NCBI RefSeq assembly: GCF_041956535.1
Contig: NW_027192201.1
Span: 284,060 to 348,059, forward strand
Direction of reading: 5' to 3'
Length of the DNA: 64,000 nt
From: Calcarisporiella thermophila CBS 279.70
Lineage: Eukaryota > Calcarisporiellomycota
Part shown: positions 21,851 through 32,775 of the stretch, one piece after another
Layout of the letters: every line of letters begins with the position of its first letter
Position numbering within the stretch: position 1 is the first letter of the stretch
Program-made: the position numbers and the translations under genes
Notes under the pieces: generated by a model
Told to the model about the DNA's origin: nothing
Database searches by the model: none
The model's input: only the letters and a program-made list of their open reading frames with translations

Positions 21851-21930
21851 GCCAACAGTAAGAATTAAATGCATGCTGTTGGCCAACGAGTCCAACGAGA
21901 ATAATCAGTAAATTTTACTGATTATTCTCG
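21851..21930. repeat. Two adjacent inverted repeats, one a 17-bp perfect palindrome
   Basis: CGAGAATAATCAGTAAA (21896-21912) and its exact reverse complement (21914-21930) are separated by one base. Just upstream, GCCAACAG (21851-21858) pairs with CTGTTGGC (21876-21883) around 17 bases. Such near-zero-spacer palindromes are unstable in most genomes. A MITE remnant or a cruciform-forming site is possible. Confidence 0.75.
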
Positions 21931-22644
21931 TCAGTAGAATTGGCTGAGCCCTCTAAATTCTATTCAGTCGAGCTTAACGCTGCCACGTTCACAGTGAATG
22001 CGCACCTTTAGAGGTGGACTCGTTGTCTTGTAAGGCGCGCACTTCCCAGCAACCTACTTTTTATTGATAAACTCAGTGCAATTCGACCAGACGAAGCCGC
22101 ATTTCTGCCAAGAATCTTGTGTGTACATGCCGCATTCGCTTCTAAACGGCGCTAGTTTGACCTGGGTTGTGTAAAGGAAACAGAAGTGGGCTTCTTTCTA
22201 CTCTCCCCCTTCTGGAATTTTGCTTTGTCCCTCTCGATTTTGCTCTCCGCTTGAATATTTGTCTTCACTTTGCTAATCACTATTCCAAAACGTTACAGAG
22301 GTTAAGGTTTGTCGTCACAAGACACCCAGTATGAATGAGCACAAACCATATTCCTTTAGAACTTTTTCATTTCAACGATAGCTACAAGCCTCTCCTAAAT
22401 GGACAAAGTAGGATGACCTGGAGATATAAATATCTGCATTTCCAGTGCTTGTATTAATTCTTGGATTCGTTTTCGTTCTCATTTTTGTTTTCTCCCACTT
22501 TTTTTTTCTCACAATTGTTCTTGGTCGTTCTCCTGCCCCAGAGATTTTTTTCTCTCTCTTCTCTTTGCACTGTATTGAATTCAATTCCTAATCCACCTCC
22601 AAGAAACTCCACTCCTATACCCCCAGTAAGATAAAAAAGGAACC

Positions 22645-24712
22645 ATGGTGGGCCACGAAGAAGAGAAACACTCGGTGGGAAAGAGCTTCTACAACCAAGA
22701 ATTAGACCATGCACTTTCCAATAAGTCCACGGGACAGCGAATTGTGTCTCGCCTGTTCGCACGCAAAGACTTCGCTCGCCTTAGAGATGAAACAAGCGAC
22801 GATGCAAATACTTTAAGGCGTGCTCTAACTGCCTTCGATTTGACCGCCATTGGTATTGGTGGTATTATCGGTGGAGGTATTTTCGTTCTGGGAGGTCTCG
22901 CGGCAGAGCTCTACGCTGGACCCTCAGTTATGGTAAGAAAAGAAATAGTTTCCACTTTGGCCTTCCATACAGGAAGCTTACTCTGATTGGATCCGTTTTT
23001 GAAAAGATTTCATTTGTTGTGGCTGCTATTGCTGCGTCTTTCGCGGCGCTCAGTTACTCGGAAATGGCTTGTATGTAAATTTTTCATTGGCTAAGCTTAA
23101 TGTGACTGTTCTAATCCTCCTCGATCCATTTCTAGGTATGATTCCTGTGTCGGGTAGTGCATATACATATGCATACGCAACCATGGGAGAGTTCCTTGCT
23201 TGGATTATCGGTAATTCTGTCTGTTTGAATCTCCTCTGGAGACTATCTATACTCAATCTATTGCTTTCTTGGATCGGGGCGATTAGGTTGGGATCTTATT
23301 GTCGAGTATTTGTTTGGAGCAGCAAGTGTGTGTGTCTCATGGAGCAAATACTTCGTCGCCTTCCTGAAGCTCTGCGGGGCCAGTGTTGACGAGAGGTTCA
23401 CAAATCCTCCCATCAAATTCAAAGAGACCGCGAATGGAGACGCTCAATTCATCGTGACTGGAGACTACATGAATCTTCCTGGATTCTTTATGGCTGTGTG
23501 CGTAACCATTATCTTGTGTTTGGGTATCCGCGAATCGAAGCTTGCAAACAACATTTTTGTCTCTGTGAAGATCTTTGTCGTGCTTCTCTTCATTTTTGCC
23601 GCCTCAAAATGGGTCAATCCCAATAATTGGGACCCTTTGTTCCCACCCAGAATTGATGATAACGTAAATCACAGCCCCCATTGCCCCCTTCAAATATACC
23701 TTTTTTTAACTAATTTTCTACCTTAACATGCCTCATTCTAGTGGCGTCATTATGGAGTCACCGGTATGTTTGCAGCTGCCCAGGTCGTCTTCTTCGCTTA
23801 TATTGGATTCGACGCAGTATCGACCGCAGGTCAAGAATCGAAAAATCCGCAACGTGATCTGCCTATCGGAATCATGGGGTCTCTGGTGATTTGCACCATC
23901 CTCTATGTTTTGTTTACACTGGTATTGACTGGGTTAGTCCCTTACACCGAATTCAAAACCGATGTAACGGCGCCTATTGTAACTGCCCTTGGACCTACCG
24001 GCCAAAATTGGCTAACCGTAAGTCGGCCAACGCTTCCTTGTGGCTGGTTATTTCTCCAGCTTATCCTATATTCCTTCTAGATCATTGTTACTCTCGGTGC
24101 TTGCATTGGTCTCACCTCCGTCATTCTCATCATGATGCTCGGCCAATCGCGTATCTTCTACTCGATTGCGCATGATGGTCTCCTCCCCACCGCTTTCGCC
24201 AAGGTTCACCCGCGATTCAAAACCCCTTTGATCCCCACCATTGTTACTGGCACCATCTGTTCGCTTCTCGGTGGCTTCCTTCCCGTGGATTTGCTTGCCA
24301 ATATGACAAGTGTAGGCACCCTGCTTGCATTCTTCCTGGTGCACATTGGTATCATTCTCTTGCGGTTCACACGTCCTGACGAACCTCGCCGCTTCAAGAT
24401 CCCTGGGCCAGGTTTCACTTGGATGATCTTCCCTATTTTGGGCTGCGCTATCAGTATCTTATTAATTGCTCTTGCCGACAGAGGGTATGTATATGGGGGC
24501 ATGCCTATTTCATTCCTTCCCTAATATTGATGCTCGGATGCTAACCTCTTCAATCTTGCTCTCCTGGAAACAGAACCATTTATCGTGTATTTATTTGGAT
24601 GGGACTTGGCATTCTCATCTATATCTTCTATGGCTACAAGCATAGCAGAATGTTCAATCGTAAACAAGACGAACTTCTACAAGAGCTCGACAAGCAGGCC
24701 AAGCCTATTTAA
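22645..24712 (+). CDS. Amino-acid permease of the CAT/SLC7 (APC) type
   Basis: Seven exons: 22645-22932, 23007-23070, 23136-23210, 23287-23663, 23742-24017, 24081-24484 and 24574-24712; 540 residues. It should import amino acids, most likely cationic ones, by analogy with the family. About twelve hydr­ophobic segments are visible. The first carries the APC signature AIGIGGIIGGGIFVLGG at about residue 70; others read SYSEMACMIPVSGSAYTYAY, FFAYIGFDAVSTAGQESKNP (a strong CAT-family motif), QSRIFYSIAHDGLLP and a late segment FPILGCAISILLIAL. It is closer to CAT-like and bacterial YfnA-type carriers than to the fungal YAT family. Substrate preference cannot be read from sequence. Confidence 0.9.
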
Positions 24713-27072
24713 TCGCTTGAGCCTATTTTTCCATCTTCTTCTTTCCTCCACGCTTTCCCCTGCTCTATCCAACCCTCTTACGCTTGATTCACTACATTAA
24801 TATCTCGGTTAAATGCAACGTTTAATTTGTTTACTATGACGCTCAGTCTAATGTTCAATATGCTTTGCGCTTGTAATAATAAACTATTATTTATTTCTAC
24901 GCATCCACCTCAGTTCCATAGAAATCCCCATCTACTCTCAACCGTTTAGAAATATGAGAAGTAGAATTCACGTTTTGGAATATGGTACTTGATCTTTACA
25001 GATAAACATAAGTACAGAAGCTCTCACCTTGATCCTTCGATAAGCTTCCCTGTACATCTTTCCACTCATACTCCAATCTCCGAGCTCCAATATTTGTTGA
25101 GATTTGGATTTGTTTTGGGTACACAATTGAGTTTTCGCAAAAGCGTGGAAGCCCTTTGTCAAAACTCAACTTTAGCACCATGTCGAGGGTACACGATTGT
25201 AGTCATGGCGGGCAAAGCAAGCAAGCTCATTGCTCTTGAAGAATTGCCTCGACTTCATCCTCATATACTTTAATCCATAAAAAAAATACAATGAAAGTGG
25301 GGTTGCCCATGTGTGCAGTAGATGGCTTGCACTCAAATTCACTGTGGCGCCATGTCGTCATTTCTACATCATGACTCATTGTACCCAAACCTCTGCTCCT
25401 TCCCCACCCTCTCGCGAACTAGGGTAGCGGGCACAGCACCTTCTTTTTTAACATTGGCCTTGTCAAAGAGGGGATAAAAATGCCTCTGTACTACTTCCAC
25501 ATGTATATATACATGTATATGATCCCGTGCAAATTGGCGAGCAATGCAAAGCCATGCTAGGAGGTTTTCCACTAAGCCACTGTGCACACATTAAGTCCCA
25601 AGTCGCTGGCCAAAGGGGTCGAGCCATGTTCTCACTTTCACTTTGTTCGGCATTCGCTGACACGATATCCCTTGAAGTTAGGTCTTTTATTAGCGTTTGG
25701 ATATATCCTATAATGCAGCCATTTCTTCTACCCTTGATCGTATCACGGGAGGGTGTTCCCAGAGTCATTTTGATATTTGTCAATAAACTTGTATGAAATA
25801 AGGGGGGCGAATAAGCATTGTGCATGTCTCTGTTCCAAATGCGGGAAGGCGTTGCTGTGTTAGGCCTGTGTCATCAATGCCTCAGCAAATGAGGCGGCTT
25901 CCGCAATCTTAAGTGGAAAATAGAATTCATTTATTTTCACTTTGCAAGAGCCTAAAGAGGTTTGCTAGAGGTGGAGAGGGGCCAAAATAGAATTGATAAT
26001 GGAACCTGTTTATTCTCGCAGAGTTGCCTCGCTCTGCTCATGTGACTAGATAGAAAGGCCGGTCTCAATTGGCTCCCGGTTCTCTCAAATGCTAATTTTG
26101 CTTATCTGTTTATTAATTGAGTAATAGCTAACAGAATCGACATTCCTGTTTGAGGGAGGTGAGTAAAGAGCCAGAAAACAATCGAAAAAATAGAGCTTCA
26201 TTACGAAGCTTCTTGCATCCATGCAGATTCGGCCAGGCCCGGCCGGGGGAGGGAGGGCCCAGAGGGGCTGGCTTTGGGAGGTTTGAGATGGAGAAGGGGT
26301 TGTTGCGATGTAAACAGACTCGGGTGGTCGATGGTTTTTCTCGACGAGCATGCGGGGGCTGAATACGGTGCAGAGTTTCGATTGAGCCTGGTTGCGTTGG
26401 CCGAGGAGGACTATGGGGGATTTAGGATGTGAGGGACAACGACGCGAGGAAATTCTCATGGCGGTTTCTCGGTGTAATGGCTGCTTCCAGTAGGAGCTTG
26501 AAGTTGCCTCCGTCAGGAAAAGGGTTCCACGCAAGGTGGACACAAACCCACAACAAACCGATGGTTGTGCTGCATAGCATGGTCTTTGGCTGATGCAATG
26601 TGCCTTTTGTGATTTGGATTGTTCCAATAAAAGACCTGTTGAGTTTTTTATGGTTTTTGTGTGGAGGATTTGTTTGTTTTGCTCTCTTCTACTGATCGCT
26701 TCTTGTCACACACCTGATATGGCAACGAGATTTTCTCATACACCGGTTTTTTTTCATTCCACCTCCCAGGCTTTTTTTCCCCCTTTATATCCCTCGTTCC
26801 CGTTCTCGTATTAAAACTTGGACTCTTTACCAAGGACTTGGTTCCCTATTTTCTCTTTTCCCCCATTTTCCCCCCGCCTACCTTCGCCTTCTCTACTCCC
26901 CCATGTGGTGATTCGTGCTGGCGTGCATCTTCATTACATCAGCCTTACTATACCCCCCGCTCTATTTCCCGTGCGTTTTATTTTATTCTATTTCATCAGT
27001 GTCACACGGCAACCCGATGCTCATCTAGACTTGTAAAGCAGACGAGTTGGAAAAGCGTAAAATATATTTACC
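24713..27072. other. 2.4 kb intergenic stretch, nothing found
   Basis: Only chance frames are seen, the longest about 180 codons on the minus strand near 26085-26627, with no splice logic or family resemblance. The end (about 26730-27010) is C/T-rich and is probably the promoter and leader of the FYVE gene. Confidence 0.5.
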
Positions 27073-28694
27073 ATGGAGCAATTACGCGGCAATATACCCC
27101 TCCTTATCCAGGAAGTCATCGAGAATGGTAGCACTCTCATTACTTCTCGACCCCCCACTCTAGAAGATGGTCTCCAAACCAAAATAAGGACTTCCGACAC
27201 CATTCCCCCCAATGTTGCGGCGACCACCATTCAGCATGTCGCTGCTCCACCTGAACCTCCTCGACTTTGGTATCTAAGGCCTTCAGACTCGCAGCCATTC
27301 AGCCTTCCCGATCTCTGCGAGGATGATGAAGAAAGTGATGAAGAGGAAGAAGAGGAGGAGGAAGAGGAGTTGGAGGAGGAAATAGAAGAGGAGGAAGAGG
27401 AGGAGGAAATTGAGTTGGAGGTGGATACGCGACTTGATGTTACAGTTTGTGAAGAGGCGGATAGCGACAACGACGAATCACAAATTGACCCATACATGTT
27501 TACTCCGCAGCCCTCGAGGTCACTTATGGCGTCCAGCTTTAAGCCATTGCACCCACTTGCCCCGAATGGCCTTACTGCGATGCCTTTCGAAACTTTTCTC
27601 GAAGACCACCAAGTGGATGACATGGCAGAGCATTATAGACAAAGCCTAGTTGGCAATGAAATGTTAGAGGATAAAGATGGCGATATCGATATTCGAAAGC
27701 GGCCTATTCCCCCATTAGAACGACGCTCTTCTCTACTCACGGAACTCCTAGACGACTACTCATGCAATCTATCGTGGCTCGTAGATTCGCGTAGTTTGCC
27801 CGTCCACCTCAATCACAATGAGTCGTCGCAGCCTGTTGCTGCCAATCCCCAAGAGCTGCTGACCGCGGAGGTAGAGTCAGTCGGAACCTCCGACATCTCC
27901 TCTTTCGTCGACCGGGCACTTCTCGATGATCTTCTCGCACGTCCGGACACCCCTGCTCCGTGGGGTTCCGCCACAACTGTGACTCAGCACCCAAGAGTAA
28001 AGAACCAGCGGCTCGGTGAGGCTGCCAGGGATGAGAAGAGTGACGTGGTGACGGAGGACTTAGTGCCAGAAGAGTATGCCACGGAAAATTGTGTGTTTAC
28101 TCATTCAATTGCAATGTGGATGCAGGCCACCATGCCGGATGATCTGGACGATAAGGAGCATCCCGTAGAAGAGGACGAGGGACTTTCAGACCCTGAGCCC
28201 AGCCCTCGACTTAGCTGGAATCTTCTCATTAGAGAAGTTCTAAAGCCAAATGATCTATTAGAGGCTTTTAATAGGGCGCATTGGAAGGTAATTAGAGTAA
28301 TTCTGTTTGCGATTTTCTTTAAACCATTCGCCTAAATCCTTTCGTACCCCCCCTCCCCATCTCTTCTCCCCAGCCTGACTCGCATTCTTCATGCTGCACT
28401 TTCTGCTTCCGCGACTTTAATTTCCTCCGTCGCCGCCACCACTGTCGAGTATGTGGTGAGATATTCTGTGGACGATGTTCATCCGGGATAGCTCGGTTAG
28501 ATGTGTGCTCGCTCCCAGATACTTCTGGCAAGTCAACTTATTTCGGGCGTGTTTGTATTAATTGCCATCATAACTACAGCCTCGCCGCCCACGACTGGGG
28601 CCGGTATGGATGGCTGATGACTGCAGTGCAGTATAGTCAGCGAGCAATGATGTGGATGACAAGTAAAAATATCATGTCGTATGTTTTGGCCTAA
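27073..28694 (+). CDS. FYVE zinc-finger protein with a long acidic tract
   Basis: Two exons, 27073-28287 and 28374-28694; 511 residues. The FYVE domain starts across the intron: WKPD (about 404-407), CxxC pairs, RRRHHCRVCGEIFCGRCS (from about 424) and RVCINC. All the motifs that bind PI3P (WxxD, RRHHCR, RVC) are present, so binding to endosomal membranes is expected. Residues of roughly 78-125 form a nearly pure Glu/Asp run, coded by GAGGAG-type repeats. The remainder is acidic and unstructured-looking, with no other domain that I recognise, so no partner can be named. The C-terminal 45 residues are aromatic and may pack on the finger. Confidence 0.88.
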
Positions 28695-29556
28695 AGGAAA
28701 AGGGTGCATCATCTGTCTATCTGGAGGGTTGTGTTATATATAGTGTTTATACGCATTTTCTTTTGTTCCGTTTCTTCTCTTTTTATGCCACCTTTCTTCC
28801 CCCCCGTTTTATGGTTTGCTCTCCTGTGTTTTTATAGGTTTTTTTCCTTTCGTATTAATTTGAGTTTTCCATTAATGTCTATACCAGTAATGTCTAACAT
28901 TTTTTTCTTTCTTCTCTCTTATATCTCTTCTGATATCGCATCTTACTATTTTTCATTCATGATGTTCTTTTCGTATTTGCATGGTTTCTTCATTACTCTT
29001 TCTTGGATATGCATGCTCGTATTTGGCACCATAGCGTATTAACGAAGTAAAAGCAAAATTGAATATTTAATGAATCGTATAGTCTTGCTGTGATTTCCCG
29101 GCTCTTTCCGTATGCTCCCAGCTCACTCTAAATCGATTAGAGTACATATGGTATATATTATTTCCCTTTAAGCTTATGTTGTTGCTTAAGTATATTTCAC
29201 AGCTTAATCATCATCCGTTTTTGACATTAATTTAATCCTTTTTATTAATACCTTGGTTGCCAGCGCCAGTGTTAGGAGTAATTCGATTGCTAACGTCATC
29301 TGGTCTGGTGGAAAAAAAAAATTAAAGCCTTTGTAGAGGAGGATAAAAAAAGGTTTGAATGAAAAAGGCTATCCACACTAATCAACCATTGAGGGAGAGA
29401 GCTCGTTTGTCCTATTGTTTATGTTTTTATCGATCCATTGGATTCATCCTCTTTTTCCCTTTTCTTTTCTACGACTTCTTTTAATTCTTCCTAATTATAC
29501 ATAAAGCCGCGCCTCAAAGGCGGTTTTCGGATTCCAAATTCTCTTCTTGCTCTTCT
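28695..29556. other. T-rich intergenic stretch
   Basis: No gene is seen. The first 350 bases are T-rich and likely 3' untranslated; the end is the promoter of the bHLH gene. Confidence 0.5.
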
Positions 29557-30733
29557 ATGTCATTTCTAGAACAACTCGAAAGTACCTCGTCCGACACCCT
29601 GCAGCAACCGCTTCGTCTTGCTAACCCAACTCCTTTTCATGTGCAAAAGTCTCTTTTACGCCAGAGCCGGGAAAAGATAAATGCTGAATTGAACATGGAG
29701 GACCTTGAAAGGTGCGATTTTGGTGGCGAAGGAATGGATATTACCATGCATTCTTTATCCCATCTTCCAAGCTATGCACCAACAGCGATAGGTGACCATA
29801 GTGGTTCATTTCTGAGTGGTGATGGCGGCGATACCGTGAACATCCCATCCCCAGGCTCTGCAACCCCGATCGGTTCCCCGTCACATATCACCATCTCTTC
29901 CTACGGACATTCTCCATACTCTCCAACCCGCGGCTTCTCATTCGACGCATCTCAGCTTGGGCTTTCGCGAGCCGCTACCATGAATTCAATGCCAACTCGA
30001 CGTCAGACGCTATCAAGTACTAGTGCGGGAGTATTTGGTAGCCCTCCCTCTGCAGAGCTTGGCGGGTTTCAGGCCATGCCCATGCCGATAAACGACAGGT
30101 GGTTAGACAACAGAACTAGTATCCAAGAGCCGGATGCATTCCCCGGGTCAAATGCGAGCTCGCTTGAGATGCCTAGCGGAGAATCGGGCGTGGTGGCAAA
30201 TCTTGGTGACTCAGACGACCCGGAAAACCAGAAGCAGTAAGCAAAAGCGCTTCTGCAGCTCGTTGCATTTATGAGATTAACTGCGGGTGCTTTACTTTCT
30301 TTTTTTCTACTGCCACTACTCTAGAGCCCAGCTCTTTTTCGAGAAAAGGAGACGTCGACGCGAGTCTCACAATGCCGGTACGTGGCCTTTTCTTATCATA
30401 ATTATCCATCGGATATCCTTTACTTTATAGAGTGGTTTATCTCATTAAATTGCTATTTCTCGTTCTATAGTCGAGCGTCGCCGACGGGATAATATTAATG
30501 AGCGAATACAGGAGCTTTCGGCTCTGCTGCCGGATAATTTCCTCGACGGAAAGCCAAACAAAGGGGTGATTCTGAAAAAGAGCGTGGACTACATCCGCAA
30601 CTTGAAGATACAGCTTCAGCAACAAGCCATGCGAAACCGTGAGCTTGAAGCAATGATGCAACGATTTCAGAATCAAAGACAGGACATGAACTCCATGGGC
30701 GACGCAGGTGGCACTTCAGAATGGAGAAAATGA
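29557..30733 (+). CDS. bHLH transcription factor, MITF/USF-like
   Basis: Exons 29557-30236, 30325-30377 and 30471-30733; 331 residues. The basic region and helix-loop-helix lie at about residues 234-295: [31 protein letters not shown], then [17 protein letters not shown]. His, Glu and Arg in HNAVERRRR are the E-box contacts, so CACGTG-type sites are expected. A leucine- and glutamine-rich helix follows ([15 protein letters not shown]), which may act as a zipper for dimerisation. The N-terminal two thirds are Ser/Pro-rich and probably hold activation sequences. The two introns sit within the DNA-binding domain. Target genes cannot be inferred. Confidence 0.9.
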
Positions 30734-31311
30734 ACCCCGTCATCTATTCACCCCGCGCCTTTGTCGGCTTCAACTTTTTTTTCCTCCTTGTGGTATTTGT
30801 TAAATTTTCATGTAATATACATATTCTCGAGGCTGTTGCAAATTTTTCTTACTCTATTCTTTTTTCCTCTTCTGTTTTATTTTCCTTTACATATACTTGG
30901 AATTATTATTTTATTTTGTTCATTTTAGCGTGTATATTAGATAGAAATTGCTTGTTTTATTCTTCTATTGTTATATTATATTTTATTGTATTATTTTAGT
31001 ACCAGAGGAAGGCTTTTCTTTTTTTTAACTTAATTACAATTTTTTATATATATTCTCTTGCTTTGTATAGCTTCTTCTCTTCATCCTTCTGTAGCCACTT
31101 TATTCTATTTCAATGAAGGTCTATATCTATTTTCTTTCTGGGGCGTGCCTCAAGACAGAGACACGAGGTTATATTAGAGGGCGAAAAAAAAAAATGCAAA
31201 AAATACAAAATACAGAAGGACAAAATACAATATCAGGAGTTTATGGGTACAAGGAGGATGGTAATGGAGGGATGGTGGGGGAATATAAAATAGAATTGTA
31301 TAGATAAATGC
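30734..31311. other. T-rich gap between convergent genes
   Basis: This should hold the 3' untranslated ends of the bHLH gene (+) and the Myb-like gene (-). Nothing else is seen. Confidence 0.5.
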
Positions 31312-32283
31312 TCAATTATTTTTCTGGACAAGTGTTTGTATTAGTTCTAGCAGTTGCTTCCTCTCTTGGCGCCAATCCTCCTCCTTTTTGAGGCGCTCCT
31401 GGTGCTCCTCTTCCCATCGTTTTTTCCAGTACTCAGCGTCACTAGATTGTCGCGAGGTGGCCGCTGCGGCAGCAGCGGCCGTCGAACTCCCAATAGCATT
31501 GAGGAGACTCACTCGTACAGACTCGAGCTCCTGCCGCACCAGATCGCATGGAACACGATCGTGCCATCGAGAATCGGGCTCGAGATCGCACGAGTGCTCG
31601 TTCTCGGCTGTGTGTTTGCGTTTGGCAGCCGTACTGCTAATTGCATGAGCGGCATTGGCCGTAGGCGGTAGAGGACAGGGGGCGGAAGAGGGCATCAAGG
31701 GAGCGCAGGAGGGGGTAGCCGAGATAAAGGATGAGGGCGTGATGTCTCCAAGACTGTGCGTAGTCTCGGTTGTGTCCTCGCGTAAAGTATGCGTGCCAAT
31801 TGCGGGGCGATCTACCCCACCATCTCTCATCGGCTGCCTCTCCCGGTAGATTCGTCCCGAATCCTCCCTCAGGGTCAGCACCATCGAGACCAATCGCACC
31901 AATTCCTTGTGTTCCTCCTCTGTGGCCGAGCTCCGTTGACGAAGCCCGTGTTCCTTCTTGTAATTGTCAAGCAGTGTCATCGCGCGGTCCCGACAGGTTC
32001 TCCACGTGGTCTCCTTCCCATTCTGCAGATTGATGTTGTTGGAGATCTCCTCCCACTTCTGAAGGATGTTGCCATGCACGGCCGCGTATGGATTTGACGA
32101 CAGTACCTGTTGGAGCAGGATGATGTCGTCGGAGGTGCGAAAACGAACGGCGGTCTTGCGAGTTTTGGGGGGTGTGGGAGTGTCTGCCGCCGCTTGTTCT
32201 GCTGTGCCCTGATGCGAGGATTCCTTGACGGAAGAGGAGGGGCTGTCGGCTAGAGATTGGAGGGCAGAGAATGAGCTGGTCAT
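31312..32283 (-). CDS. Myb/SANT-like DNA-binding protein
   Basis: A single exon of 323 residues, starting at ATG 32283; the frame also runs upstream, but only with a GTG. A Myb/SANT-like domain spans about residues 45-125: RFRTSDDIILLQQVLSSNPY, WEEISNNIN and TWRTCRDRAMTLLDNYKKEH. Similar domains occur in expanded families of oomycetes and early fungi, often of unknown role. The middle is Pro/Ala-rich. The C-terminal 50 residues form a charged coiled coil (WKKRWEEEHQERLKKEEDW) that may mediate dimerisation. A role in transcription is inferred from the domain; targets are unknown. Confidence 0.75.
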   Translation of the reverse strand: MTSSFSALQSLADSPSSSVKESSHQGTAEQAAADTPTPPKTRKTAVRFRTSDDIILLQQVLSSNPYAAVHGNILQKWEEISNNINLQNGKETTWRTCRDRAMTLLDNYKKEHGLRQRSSATEEEHKELVRLVSMVLTLREDSGRIYRERQPMRDGGVDRPAIGTHTLREDTTETTHSLGDITPSSFISATPSCAPLMPSSAPCPLPPTANAAHAISSTAAKRKHTAENEHSCDLEPDSRWHDRVPCDLVRQELESVRVSLLNAIGSSTAAAAAAATSRQSSDAEYWKKRWEEEHQERLKKEEDWRQERKQLLELIQTLVQKNN

Positions 32284-32775
32284 GTCAAACACGGGAGGCC
32301 GGCTAGTCTCTCAGCAGCAGAGGTACCTGAAGCTTGGGAAAAACGCTTTTCAGAAGGGGAAGGGGGGGTGTAAAGAATGTTCAGTTGTACGAAACTTTGA
32401 GGGAAATTAAAGCGATAATATAAATAAAAAAAATAAACAAAAAAGAGGACAGGTGGGAAAATGAAAAATCGATTTATTAGGATGAGTTTGCCAAGAAAAC
32501 AGGGATTAAAATAATATGATAAAGAAGAACGGGAAAAAAAAGGACGTGAACCAAAACATGCGTGAGATGCAATAAAATGATAAACAGAAAACAAAAAGCA
32601 GCATATAATTTCTTATAGGCTCATACGCGTATATTCTATATGAACATAGTATAGAGTCCACTGAATGGAGGAGAGAGGGCCAGACCAGGTGTTACATAGG
32701 ATGAAGAATGGAGAGGGGGAGGAGAGGGTGGGGAAGGAAGCAGGAGGGGGGGATGGAGGGGGGGGAAGCGCAGCA

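Larger units (their letters stand above)
20115..22644. other. 2.5 kb intergenic stretch with inverted repeats
   Basis: No protein gene is supported. Features worth noting are a candidate structured RNA (20658-20743), a 14-base direct repeat (AGCAGCCACCCGAT at 20679-20692 and 20880-20893) and two adjacent inverted repeats (21851-21930). The last few hundred bases should be the long leader or promoter of the permease gene. Confidence 0.5.

Noticed and set aside
26085-26627. 180-codon minus-strand frame
   Set aside because: Its composition is not protein-like, it has no family resemblance and no introns or neighbours that support it.
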